DNA from: Lucifuga dentata
Taxonomy: Eukaryota > Chordata > Actinopteri > Ophidiiformes > Bythitidae
Assembly: GCA_014773175.1 (NCBI GenBank)
Contig: VXCM01000761.1
Span: 1 to 64,000 of the forward strand
DNA length: 64,000 bases
Direction: 5' to 3'
The notes under the pieces are model-generated. The model did no database searches and was not told where the DNA came from. It saw only the letters and a program-made list of their open reading frames with translations. Position numbers and translations under genes: made by a program. The first letter of the stretch is position 1. Each line of letters opens with the position of its first letter. This document shows, in pieces, positions 49,751 to 60,908 of the stretch.

Positions 49751-52710
49751 CATGAGTTGGATAGAGCACTCTCTCTCTCTCTCTCTCCCAAAATGCACCA
49801 AGCTCAGCCAGGTGCAACCGTTTTCCTTACCAAATCCCTTGTTTAAGACCCCACAACGGTCGTCCAAGAGCTCCCTGCTAAACCAGACTCTTCCTGCACC
49901 ATAATTACATCAAAACAGAACATGTTGTGCAGTGTGAGGACTATTTATACATCCATCTCGCGAGCCAGTTTTCTCTCTTTCTGCTTCCAAGGAACATCCT
50001 TCTGCAACTACTGTGTGCATGAGTGCATGCGTCTCAGGGTGGGTGCCGGGGGATTAAATGGTTGGAAGATGGTGGGGGTAGTGTGATTCTCCAGGTGGCA
50101 CACAAGGGCCCCACTTGCCATTGCCCATAACCAATTATCCCAAGACTCCTACACCTGTGAAACACATTATATCTTGACCAAAACACTGAAAAGAGGTTGT
50201 ATTCATTTTGGATGACAGTGGCAGACAGCTAAAGCAATTTGAAGGCAATGCTATAACCAACTGTTGGTTCAAACGGGATCATTCAGGCAAAGCCACAACG
50301 ATTATGAGCCTACTATTCATATCTTTACATGACGCCATCACAATTTCCATACTAGTTTTGTATGTAATATGATTGCTCTCTGGTTTAAACTACAGAATGG
50401 TCTTTGTTGGAGAGATCTCATAATCATGCAATGTTCCAGCCAGGCTCTAATGGGCAATTACAGCATAGGCCCGGTCATTTATTTATTTAATATCATCGCT
50501 ACCATGGCAATGATGTTTATGTCATTCACGCTAACATGCTGTCACTTAGCATGTGAATCTATTTTGTAAGTCTCCACCTTCACCAGGGAATATTAGTCTT
50601 CAACTTGTTGCAGTATGTAAGAAATCATCATGTCAATGAAGGAAGACAGTTTCCCCTAAATGAAGCTTAACCATCAAGTTGGAAAAATCCAGTCAATGAT
50701 GAACTTTGTTTTCACGTCTGTTTGTGTGGGAGGAAAGAGAGTTTAAGCCAGTGCAAATATGCAAATATGTTTTGATAGATGGTCACAGTAAAATACCCAC
50801 TGTGTGCCACGCAAGGAGCTAGTCAGTGTAAATAATAGTTTGAAGTTTGGTTTGGATGCTGGACCTAAGGTTAAACAACAGCAGAAGCAAAACCAGCATA
50901 AACAAACATTATGGAGAAAGCAGTGATTCAATGTTAAAACTATACAAATGTGAATTAGGAAGCATGGTGGTGTGCTACACAGAAAAATCACAAGTTTTGT
51001 CCTGTAACGATTTCAGACAGAGAAACTTCATTTGGAGCTGTAAAATATTATGTGACATACAGTCTCACATACGTAGTTACAGGTTAGAGGGCTCTTATTA
51101 GGAGAGAAACACATTTGGAAGGGAAATGTTTAAGTGAATAAATTTTTATACTTACATCTGCCAGATATGTCTAAGTTACCCATGAATTGCACTGATGAAT
51201 CCATCCATCTATGACTATGTGAAACAGATTATCTGCAGAAAAATCTCTTTGATGTCATGAACCAACATGCACCAAGGTTGTAAATTTCTTATTTCCAGAA
51301 ATCCCTTGCTTTTGACTGTTGTATTGACACTATTAACTCTATAATTATCATTGAGAGCCTATAATACTATGTGGCGTTATTTATTTAAAGAGAATTATTA
51401 TTGACATGCATACAGTATCTCAGAACTGTCCTCCAGAAAGCTTGCCAAAAGTTTCTAATGAAGTTTGGACCCACTCGGGCTAAGGTATGGCTGTTGCTAC
51501 ACCTTACTGATGCACATGGAGCAGAGAGGAAGGGAGTGGAGGAATCAAGGGAGGAAATGGTTTCATGGCTGAGCTGACTGTTTGAATTAGTGTATCTGAA
51601 AAGGCTTCATCTGTTAGCACTCTGACATGGTGTTACTCTTGCCTTTAGCATGCATCCATCCCCTCAGACTGACACACACACAAAGTCACACATTCACTCA
51701 CACACAGACACACAGAAAAACACAGAGCATTTTAATTTGCCTCCCTCCGACCTCCCTGCTGTGTGTGACACAGCACCCACACCCATGATCCTTTGTCTTG
51801 CAGGCAGTGAGCTGTCAGTGACAGGGCAAGAGAAAGTTGAGATGCTAAGAAACAGAATCAAGCATTATCTTCAAACAAAGAAAACAAAGAGATGGGAAAG
51901 TCTTTTTTTGTATCGTAAGTTAATGTTTCTCAGGAATATCAGGTGGAATGCAAAATGTTTCGTCTTGTTATGACATTTTCGATTATGATTAAGGTCTCAT
52001 AAGCTTTTAGGGGATGCTGAAGCCAAAACTGTCAAATAGGCAAAAACTTTTCAAAAGTATGGATTGGATTTTGCAACACAGGAGACAATTATGGCTAAAT
52101 TTTCAGTGGAAATTTGTCACTGTTACATGATAGAAATGTGGCACTGCCTGAATTGGCAATTAAAAAATATATATACAGAATGTATATATAAATTAATTTT
52201 TAGCTCGATCTAGGTGAAGCCAAAGATGACACAGTAGATAGGTCATCACAGAGAACTTGAGCTCCATTATTACCTGATCTGAGGTGAGGCGTTAAAATTA
52301 GATTTCTGGAAAAAGTATAAGCTCAATGCAGTAATACTCAGTTCTTCTATGTCTGAGAGACTGTCATCAGGTACAACACATACAATAAGTGTGCACATGC
52401 ACGCACACAGGCACACATGCACACAAAGCTCTTCAGGTTACGCTAGCTTAGACCAATCTGTCCTGGGCTGTCCAGGCTTCTGCTGTGTTAGTAGACCACA
52501 CATCCACACATCAGCTCTTTATTGTTCCTTCCACTGTGGTAATGGAAACAGAGTCAATGTGGCACAGAGGGGGAGGAAGTGGTAGCCAAGGGCTGTGGGC
52601 CCCGGGCCCTGCATGGCCCCTCCACAGTTGGCATCTTTTTCCTCACACACTCACTCACCAACATTGAAACACATACTGCAGACAACCCCTCTCTCTCTCC
52701 CTGTGACACA

Positions 52711-52718
<8 letters not shown>

Positions 52719-52743
<25 letters not shown>

Positions 52744-52744
52744 A
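52719..52744. repeat. (CA)n microsatellite after (CT)n
   Basis: About 13 CA units preceded by CT-rich sequence. Confidence 0.95.
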
Positions 52745-53077
52745 AGTGAGTTAAGCAAGCCACAGTGAAAACACACACCGCCCCTGCATCCCATCAAATG
52801 GAAGGAAATCCTGGACATGTCAGGCACATTTAGAAAAATACTTGAGGTTTTGGAGAAATTGGGATCATCTCGTCTGTGAGTAACGTGATGCTGGTTATAT
52901 TAAAAAATGACAGGGTGCCCATATGGAAGCCATCGCAGACCTTGTGCATGCACGTACATATCAAAAGAACTGCAGCCCAGCTGCTAATGAGAGTGACCAT
53001 GACGTTTTTATGTTGTTATCCTACTGTGTGGCTTAGCTAATGGCTGTATAGGATGGGAGGTTTCATCCACACCCCAT

Positions 53078-53108
53078 GGGGGGGGGNGGGGGGGGGGGGG
53101 GGGGGGGG
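53078..53108. repeat. Poly(G) tract with one N
   Basis: About 30 G with N at 53087. Such G-runs can form quadruplexes and are hard to sequence, so the length is uncertain. Confidence 0.95.
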
Positions 53109-53843
53109 AGTCTGAGTGGTATTGTTACAGCCTAAACACATTTTTATGGTCTTGTTAGCCTCTAAATTATAGCATCGGCCATAGGCATGGCAGGTAGAGT
53201 TTAGTGGTTGGTTTGCAAGCTGGATTTATTTACTTTAAATGTCTGACAGTACGTAGCAGCCAAACTGACACAGAAGAGCTGCTGCTGTTTAGTGACACAG
53301 CAAACACCAGTGGTTCCTCTGAGCAAAGCAGAACAGAATAGAATAGAAACGCTTAGTACTGCCCATTGCTGCTGTCACTATTTTGTGTGCATGTGTGTCT
53401 TTATATTTGTGTATCTGTGTGTGTGCTTGTGTGCTCCTGTGCCATCAGTCTTGGTCAGGTCCCTGCCTGGGTGTGTGAAGGTCTGTCTCCCTGTGTTGTT
53501 GCAGCCTGTGTAATCATGGTATTAATTATTAGCTGTTTGCTCTCCATCATCCCCCTCCCCTAGGGTGGGCACCGTGCCTGCCGCTGCCAAGAGCTGGCTA
53601 TGGCTGTCTCATCCACTATAAATCTGTACGGTTAACATCACAATCACTGGAACAGCAGTGTAACACACCAACTCGTTGTACATTTCTTCACACAGGGTGA
53701 AAAATGTTCATTGGTTGGGTTAATATTTATCAGTAATAAATGAATGTAATGAAACATTTATTTCCTGTCTTTGCCTTTATTCTTGACATTTTTTCTCAGC
53801 CAAACAAACTGATACAAACAAGAGGATGTTTTTCTGCTTCTAA
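53109..53843. other. Spacer between G-run and C-run
   Basis: No gene. 53505-53640 has GTAATCATGGTATTAATTAT followed by a C-rich then GC-rich stretch, and could be regulatory. Confidence 0.45.
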
Positions 53844-53867
53844 CCCCCCCCCCCNACCCCCCCCCCC
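53844..53867. repeat. Poly(C) tract with one N and one A
   Basis: C-run with N at 53855 and A at 53856. It is complementary to the G-run 735 bp to the left. Confidence 0.95.
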
Positions 53868-56800
53868 ATAGCCTGAAATCATATATTTCATTCAAGAAAT
53901 AAACCATGTGTCCCCATGGGCTTAGCCTAAAATGGTGTGAGAAAAGATGTCGCACATTATCCTGCCCCATGTCCTTGGGCCACGCTGTGAATTAGACTTA
54001 ACTCTACCCACTCTCATATGTGTCCTTTTCACGTGCTGCCACAGGCTTCCCCGTCGCTCATAAACTCACACACTTATGTACATTTGTCTCCCTCAAATGC
54101 CACCGTCGGCATCCTTCTTTCAGAGCTGGTTATGAAATTAATTGTCTGAGAGAAAGTCACAGCATCTGGCAGTGATTTTGTTGCCCCTAGGCAGTGTGTG
54201 TGAAACACAGTGGACTGGTGTGTGAGTCACAAAGAGGTCAGGGGTTTTCACCCATGTTGTTCTTTAGGGTAACAGACAGCTCACCCCCAGCATCGACCTC
54301 CAGGACCTCACCTACATTTACACGTTGACTTGCAATTTCTGAACTCCATTTGGTCTTCATTTTAAGATCATGATTCATCTTGACAATATTTTCTTACTTT
54401 TCATATAGTTTTCTGCTGCTGCTCATTAAAACAATCTGAAAATGTGTACATTCACAAGCTATTCAAAACCCTTAAAGTAATTTACTGGATTGAAAGCAAT
54501 TTTAAAAAATCTTAAGATTAAACCCCATTATCTGTCATTTATCTGGCCAATTTTGCTTTAGTTGCCTTTCAGCAGTTACCATGGTGTCTGTCATGTTTCC
54601 AATTTCTTTCAGTTTCAATGACAGTCAAAAAGACCAGAAAAATTCATTTCAGCAAAACACATTCGACGTCAGTTTACTGAGTGAAAATATAAATGATCAC
54701 TATGAACCAATAAATGGTAAAGAAAGACATTCCTCCAGGAAGTGCAGCAGAGTCAATAAAAATCAATTATGGTTTTCAGAGGAACAACTGAATTTCATTT
54801 TTTTGCATGGACAATTTACAAGGATAAGGTTTTGAAGATGAGGTAAGATATTTGGATGTGCCTGTTGCTAGATTCAAAGCATGAATTTTTGTTTTCATCT
54901 TTAGAACCAGGAAAATAAAGCATTTATGCCAAGTCTGTTGCATTAATTAACAACTGCCAATGTTCCACAGTGGTTTCCAAACACTTTGAAGATTCCTTCA
55001 CAATAGACTGAGAGATTTAACCATTTACTGAAGAAATGAAGGGAAAAAAATCCTGTGATTAGATCACAATGCCACATGTTGGCTGATTGCAGGCACAGGA
55101 ATGTATCGTAAAAGCAAAAACCGCCTCTTGGGAATCATGACAGGAAAAATCCCAGAGAGGAAATGCTGCCAACTAGTCTTCACCAATGATTGGTAAAAAA
55201 GAGATTTTTCTCTTTCGCTTCAAGACATAGAGATGTTCTAATCCTCTGTTCATTGTTAGTGTTGTGTGGGACTGGCCGAGGGAAATAGCTTTTTGATGGC
55301 AATGGAGGAGAAAGAGAGCTTTGCCAAAGAGGGCTTCAGAAGTTAATGGGCCGGTTTCTATGCTGACAGTAAAATCCTGGAACCATCAGGAGCTTCCAAT
55401 GTCTTATCTAGTTCAGCGGTTTTGAAGCTTATCTTAAAAGGGAAAACAGAAAATGACAATGTCAAGAACAAGAGAGACGTCTAAAAGCAAAGGTTTAATC
55501 AAGACTTATAGCAGATGGAATTATCACCCAGCTAAAGCTGATTTTGTTGAGGAAGCATAATAGTTTAGAGTAATTCTGCTTCCAGATAACTGTTGTAGCC
55601 TTGAGATTGTGTCAAAAGCTTAAAGAATCAGCACTGGATTCAAATTCTGACACTCAACAAAGCTTGCAATGAAATTCTTTTGCCAATGGGTGCAGCTGCC
55701 AATGAATGAAATCTTGCCTGCAACTGTTGCCCCTGCAGAACAATGAGCCAAAAAGAAATTAGACCTATTTTCTTGTTGAGCGCTCTTGCACACAGGTGCT
55801 CATAAACATGATCGGGGTCTACTGTAAATTCCATTCAAGTTCCATCTAGGAAGCCCTCTGGCACAAAGCCTGGCGAGACAGGCTACAAGGTATCCTAAAC
55901 CTTTGAGAAGAGATAGAATGATTCTGTCCTTCCCGTGTTGCTCATATTCATGCCACAAGTCCCATTTGCTCTAATGATACACTTGGACACCGGTGTTTGC
56001 AGCTACAGTAAAGCGGGAAAGCTGAATAGAGAGTTATGAGGCTGCTGTGGTAAGATTTTTGTCTCGTGTAAACTGACACCTCTCCCAAACATAATTAATC
56101 ACAAAAAGTTGAGGCAAACTATTAGTTAGACAGTGACAGGCAAAGGTTGAGGAGTGGCAAGGAGAAGGAGGCTGCGGAAGAAGTTGGGGGGGCTAAGAAT
56201 AGTGGAGTCTGTGGTTGTCAGTATGCATGCATACATGTGTGTTTTCAAGTGTCTATCTGTGCACATGTACATACATGTATGCGTATGTCTTTGCTTTTCT
56301 CCTTTCCATGTGTCTTAGGGGCTGCCCAGATCTGTTTCAGCACAGACACACAACCAATGAGGCCACAAGCCATCAACAGCCAGGTCAGATTAGGTTTCTG
56401 TTGGCCTTTGTGCTGATAACACTACAATGAGTGGCACTTCCCTACCACCACTTCACCTCCGTCCTCCCATACTTGTCAGTCCTCCAGTGGTCAGATAGGG
56501 TCTGTCAATTAAATGAGAGATAAAGGGAAAATCGGGGGGGAGGGTTAGCATCCTACTCTAAGGGCTTTTGTTACTGATGAGGGTCACAGAAGGAAGGAAC
56601 GGCCTACAGACAAAAGGGGAGAGAAAGTTGACAAAGCCTGGCATATTAGCTCCAGTCTCCCTATCACTCTGCTTAATCTGAAGAGACGGGATCTCTTGGG
56701 TAGCGGGGATGACCATGGGAATGGAGATATGGCAAATCAGGAGATGGGGGACACTGTCGAGGAAGATCTGCCTTAGCATTCTCAATGCACAGATGTCCTC

Positions 56801-57769
56801 TCTTGGTTCATATCTGACTTTGTGGCTTTTATATTTCATCCACTCAAAAAAGATTATTGGTATGTTTTATTCTACCACTCAGTCTTACTCCTTCAAACCT
56901 TTCATGGTCTTCTCCTTGCAACCCAATTAGTATTTCATAAGAGGCTCATCACCTTTTTACATCACTGGTGATTAGCCTTCTGGGGGCAACCAAGACAGAA
57001 CAGTCTCCTGGATAGATTTAGTCAGTCTGTTAACAGGCATCAGCTCAGGCAGGATGAGACCCATGTCAAACATTACCTCTCTATTTCTGAACACAGGCCG
57101 ACCTGCCAAACACAGTGTTACTGAACTGGCACTGCGAGAGCGTAAACTAGCCCCCCACAAATATTAAAGGTGTATGGTTAAGAAATATTAATGTCATTTC
57201 CAATCAATCACTATTACCTTAGGGGAGAAATCCTGTTTAGGGTGTAGCAGCATTAGCAATTTTTAGCTTTGGAAATGTCTGGATATCCTGTTTCTAAAAT
57301 GTGTTTAACAACGAACCTCCTCTCTGCCTGCCAAAATATTTTTGCCTTTTGTCCTGAGGTATCTTTTCATTTTAGCATGCTTCCATTCAATTTGTCATTA
57401 ACACACTGGAAAAGGCAATGTCTCCACCTATTGGTCCACATATAGTACTACAACTCACAAACTTTTTTTCTCTTCTAAGCACACACAGTGTCCCAGATAA
57501 TAGTGAATAAATACAAGAGCAAATACTATTGAAGTCAAGTTTACTCACAAAAACCTAAAACATTTAAACACACCAATAACGCATAATTTCTACCAAGAAA
57601 ATCAAAACTTTTGACCAATTTCCCATTATGTCTTGCTCCCATCATAGGATTATCAAACTATTTTCATTTCAAAACCATTAGATTATCATTAGATATCATT
57701 ACTATCATTAGAGAAACTGCAAATGATGGCAGCATCTAAGTTGATGAAATAATAATAAGTATAGATCAG
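53868..57769. other. Spacer, no gene seen
   Basis: Mostly AT-rich unique-looking DNA. 54010-54180 and 55060-55200 have balanced composition and may be conserved, but I see nothing that decides it. Short open frames near 54.6 kb and 57.0 kb look protein-like only in parts and have no supporting partners. Confidence 0.45.
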
Positions 57770-58330
57770 GGGTACTCAAACACAAGTCCACTTAAAATTT
57801 CTGCTCCATCACAGGTCCATGAAGGGTAGATTAAAGGCCAATTCATACTTTCTGCATACGCAAGGATGCAAGGGTCCACGTGACGTAAATTTTGTCATCC
57901 GTTTACATCAGAGGGTGTACGCATAGGCCTCTGTGCAGACAACCCTCCAATTTTTTGTGACTACGCTACGCTACTGCTACTGTGCATGTGTAGAATTAGT
58001 ACTCTAAGCAGATGACAGAATGTAGTATAAACAGAACTGCATTTGATTTTGAAAAATTAGGGAATTTGAAAAAGTAACAGAAAAACCAAAATACGGTTTT
58101 ATGTTTGGAAACTGGTCGTCAGTAATATAAAATGTGTGTGGGTTGTATATATTGGACTTAAACATGCAAACATGGTCCTTTAAAGTATTTTTGTTGAGCA
58201 TCTATAGTTTACTCAAGTAAATATTTTCATAAATGTTTTACTTTACTCCACTACATTTCTGAAGTAAAATATGTACTTTTACTCAGTTACATTTTTTCAT
58301 ACAGGTTTGTTACTTACTAGAAAATAAATG
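57770..58330. mobile_element. Cluster of nested DNA-element fragments
   Basis: Four segments lie side by side. The first, around 57772, carries ATCAGGGGTACTCAAACACA, a common fish element end. The second, about 57836-58000, starts AAAGGCCAATTCATACTTTC and has CpG-rich TACGCA words. The third, 58034-58183, is a truncated copy of the TTAAAGGACC inverted-repeat family. The fourth, about 58195-58330, is built from variants of TTTTACTCCACTACATTTCT, a motif I know from fish repeats. None has coding capacity. Element names need a repeat library. Confidence 0.45.
58034..58183. mobile_element. Inverted-repeat element, truncated copy 4 (one end only)
   Basis: It matches the right part of copies 1 and 2: a TTTGATTTTGAAAAATTAGG block, an AAAACCAAAATACGG block, TGTATATATTGGACTTAAAC, and the terminal ATGGTCCTTTAA. 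The opposite end is missing, probably lost in the nested cluster around it. Confidence 0.65.
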
Positions 58331-58935
58331 CTTAAAATGTTAACATATTTGTTGTGAATTCTCCTTGATACTGGCTATGTTGACTGCATAGTTAGTGACG
58401 TAAGATGGACACGGAGAGACACGGAAGATCAATACAGTCCTCTCAGCAGCAGATGACTGCATCAATTAGACTATTGTTTTTTAACTACAAAGAACGATGG
58501 AGCTTGATGTGGGGATGTTGTGTCACATTTAGGTTGTTAAATATTGCCAGTTAATTAATAATTTGATATTTAATTAAGTGCAATTTATAATAATGCTAAG
58601 TGCCCTCAAAACAATGGTTGAGTTAACCTTTTCATTCTGTGCAAAACATTTATTATCAAAATAATTATTTTGATACTTCAGTAAACTTAGTGCCTCCCTT
58701 TTTTCCCTAATGGGCAAATTTCACCAGTAATTTTTAACAAATCATTACTACTTATAGTCAAGTATGGCTTTCGGGTATTTTATCCATCCCTTATCATTAG
58801 GAAGTAACCTGCAGTGTGAGTTTTTCACTATATTCAGAGTTAACAATGCTAATAAACAGCTGTATATTTAAGCAGACATTGTTACTGAATTTCTAATTTT
58901 TCTACTGGTAGCTTGACATGACAGATGGTTCTTAC
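58331..58935. other. Downstream flank of the candidate 65-nt exon
   Basis: AT-rich with no further exon that I can support. If the minus-strand transcript at 59 kb is real, this is its next intron. Confidence 0.45.
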
Positions 58936-59000
58936 CTCGATGTTCTGGGTAAGGTTTTGATCAATGTCGTAGCGGTGTTTTATTTTTTTCGACGTGAGAG
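58936..59000 (-). CDS. Candidate exon of an unidentified minus-strand transcript
   Basis: Seen: a 65-nt segment bounded on the minus strand by TTTGTTTTTATAG|CTCTCACG and ATCGAG|GTAAGAACC, both strong splice signals. Only one reading frame is open: 2 nt plus 21 codons, LTSKKIKHRYDIDQNLTQNI then E, phase 1 in and phase 0 out. It contains no ATG. If joined to the candidate exon upstream (donor at 59222), that frame meets TAA, so the segment may be 5' UTR in that transcript, or coding with another upstream exon. The peptide does not match a family I can name. It lies about 1.3 kb beyond the inferred dbnl 3' end, on the same strand. Confidence 0.35.
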
Positions 59001-59072
59001 CTATAAAAACAAAACAACAAAGGGCAAATAAATAATGCAGCCTTATCACAATCTTTGCATGTTAGCAGTTAC

Positions 59073-59093
59073 GGCTAGTCAAGTTGACTAGCC
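59073..59093. repeat. Perfect 21-nt inverted repeat
   Basis: GGCTAGTCAA, one G, then TTGACTAGCC. The arms are 10 nt and perfectly complementary. It sits between the two candidate exons at 59 kb. Function unknown; a dimeric protein site or chance are both possible. Confidence 0.85.
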
Positions 59094-59221
59094 TTTACAC
59101 TCTATAGCCTTCATGCTAAGCCCTTAATTAACAATACAGCAGCACATTAGCTGCGAAAATTACATGACAAATTAAAACTCAAAATCTTTTAAAACATGTA
59201 CAGTATTCAAAACAAACACAC

Positions 59222-59392
59222 CTTGTTACGTCTTTGGTGAGTTCTTCAACAAATACACTGCTTTAAATGATTCTCAAAATACACAAAGTTATTGTGCTGT
59301 AGCTGTCTTGCCACTTTCATTTTGTTATTCCTGAAAATACTCTAATACACGCTATATCCTTCAAAATAAGACTTCTGTTGTTACCGGAAGTA
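59222..59392 (-). promoter_or_regulatory. Candidate promoter and non-coding first exon (minus strand)
   Basis: An ACTTCCGGT ETS-family site (minus strand, 59391-59383) is followed by sequence ending in the donor AACAAG|GTGTGT at 59222. The stretch contains one short ORF, ATG AAA GTG ... to TGA, 24 codons, which would be a uORF. ETS sites near the start site are typical of TATA-less housekeeping promoters. The intron would run from 59221 to 59001. Transcription start and direction are inferred. Confidence 0.3.
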
Positions 59393-60289
59393 CTGAAAAA
59401 TAAAACAGGTCATGTTTCAGTAAACTTCCTGTACGGATAAAATTGTACTGCAGTCTAAAATAAATTATGTTTCAGTCCTTATCAGGATCATAGGTGGTGA
59501 GTTTAGTCCAACAAGCATGTGTTAGCATCACTGCACTGTCAAATGTATATTTCCTAAGTCTAATTTTGTGTGGTTATAATTTTTGCCATGAAATTTTCAT
59601 TTAAAAGCAGTAAAGCAGTCTTCTATATAGTTTCCAATAATGTTTTAGAAATCCTATAAAAATTACATCTAATATGTACTAAATTAATTAAAAACAAAAG
59701 GCATGGTTGCTGAGGATATTACAACCAACAATTCATAACATGTGGATCCAATAACATTACTGATAAAAGTAAATAAATAAATAAATAAAACCTGTAAATG
59801 TGGAAAAAATACAGCAGGAGACATTCTGAGTCTGTAAATGGTATATATTTGTAAGTGTGAAGTAAATACAAAGTACATAAAAACCAACATACAAGGATAC
59901 GACGTACAAACATTTCAGCCAAATCCTGAAAAAGCAAAGATATTTGTATTTCTATACATTCTTATATACAAATGTTGTGTATTCAGACATTAGAGAACAC
60001 TTATGTTGGAATAAGCATTGTTTCTATATCAGTGAGTCAAATTTATACTTTTAAAAAAAAGTCTTTCCTAGAGAAAAATAAGACATAAGCACAAAATGTA
60101 TGCAGGTCATTATATGAACAAAATAAAACCCTGTGATGGAAGACTTAGGTGTCACAGTGCCTTTTTGCTCAATTATCTTGTGCCATGCTGCGTGATGAGA
60201 GACAGAAAAGAGACAGAAACAAATACACTTCTTCAATGGAATATAATAAAGAAAAACAATTCAGGAAATACAAGAAGATGAATATAAGG
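59393..60289. other. Spacer between candidate promoter and dbnl 3' UTR
   Basis: AT-rich, no credible exon. It contains an (AAAT)n-like stretch at about 59769-59789. The short open frames here have no recognisable content. Confidence 0.5.
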
Positions 60290-60306
60290 TGTCCAATATG
60301 TGCAGC

Positions 60307-60312
60307 TTTATT
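60307..60312 (-). terminator. Candidate poly(A) signal AATAAA for dbnl
   Basis: Plus strand TTTATT reads AATAAA on the minus strand, about 460 nt after the stop codon. It is the first canonical hexamer I see downstream of the stop. Confidence 0.45.
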
Positions 60313-60411
60313 ATATAGCAGTCAAAATCAGTAATGTGAGCAATTTAACACACGAGGCAAATGGTGAGGATATTGGGAAGCTTGTTATGAGTGTATCAAA
60401 AAAAGAGATAA

Positions 60412-60442
<31 letters not shown>

Positions 60443-60731
60443 TCAGTATTTCTTACAAAAAACAAGTTTGTGAACATTTACTGTTGTGGTCTGAAATCTC
60501 CCACCAACATTCTTCCTGCATCTTAATGGGAAATGGGTTATTTTGGTCCAGCAAAAAGTCTTGATGACTTGATGCAAGAAAATAAGACCATGTACTTGTA
60601 AGAATTTCTTATTGCACTCCAACAACATCAAATTGGAGTCACTTTTTGTCTTTTCTACAAAGTAGAGACTGCAAAACTTCAGTGGGCATGCTAAAAAGAC
60701 ATGGAAAAGTGTTAGGGGAGATTATGTCCCT

Positions 60732-60734
<3 letters not shown>

Positions 60735-60770
<36 letters not shown>
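60735..60770 (-). repeat. (CA)18 repeat two bases after the dbnl stop codon
   Basis: On the plus strand this is (TG)18. In the mRNA it reads UAG G then 18 CA units. CA repeats in RNA are known binding sites for hnRNP L, which makes this a possible splice or stability element. Confidence 0.95.
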
Positions 60771-60771
<1 letters not shown>

Positions 60772-60908
60772 CTATATGGTTTCCACGTAATTGGCAGGAA
60801 ACAAGCCTTGACGACCATCTTTGTTCCAACCCCTCCACCAGGCTTTATCCACAGTTTCTACATCCTTGATGATGTCACCTGGTTCAAAGGAGATCTCTGA
60901 TTCATCCT
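60772..60908 (-). CDS. dbnl: dbnl last coding exon: rest of SH3 domain and stop
   Basis: 137 nt, phase 1 in, ending in ACC ATA TAG. Acceptor is CGGTTCCCACAG|AGGATG. It encodes [20 protein letters not shown], then the WWRGW of the ligand groove, and finally [11 protein letters not shown]. Key SH3 residues (the ALYDY of exon f, the first W of WWRG, and P and Y of PANY) are all present, so the domain should be able to bind PxxP ligands. Confidence 0.93.

Larger units (their letters stand above)
48471..53077. other. Spacer with microsatellites and candidate regulatory blocks
   Basis: No gene seen. Repeats lie at 49022-49097, 49722-49750, 49770-49788 and 52719-52744. The block 48510-48590 has a dense set of homeobox-, octamer- and SOX-like words. 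50430-50580 is similar in kind. A small hairpin, TATATATAC and GTATATATA, lies near 52170-52190. Confidence 0.45.
60290..60771 (-). other. dbnl: Probable 3' UTR of dbnl
   Basis: The sequence after the TAG stop on the minus strand contains (CA)18 at 60770-60735, a T-run on the mRNA strand (60442-60416), and a candidate AATAAA signal at 60312-60307. The 3' end near 60290 is inferred from that signal; there is no transcript evidence. Confidence 0.45.

Noticed and set aside
54581..54835. 84-residue frame with a good acceptor (AATTTCTTTCAG) and a possible donor inside
   Set aside because: Asn/Ser/Gln-rich AT-derived peptide with no partner exons or motif. Similar frames are expected by chance in AT-rich DNA of this length.
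56972..57160. Minus-strand frame with a protein-like patch (MFDMGLILPELMPVNRL)
   Set aside because: No convincing splice sites on both sides and no recognised family. It could be a conserved non-coding segment instead.
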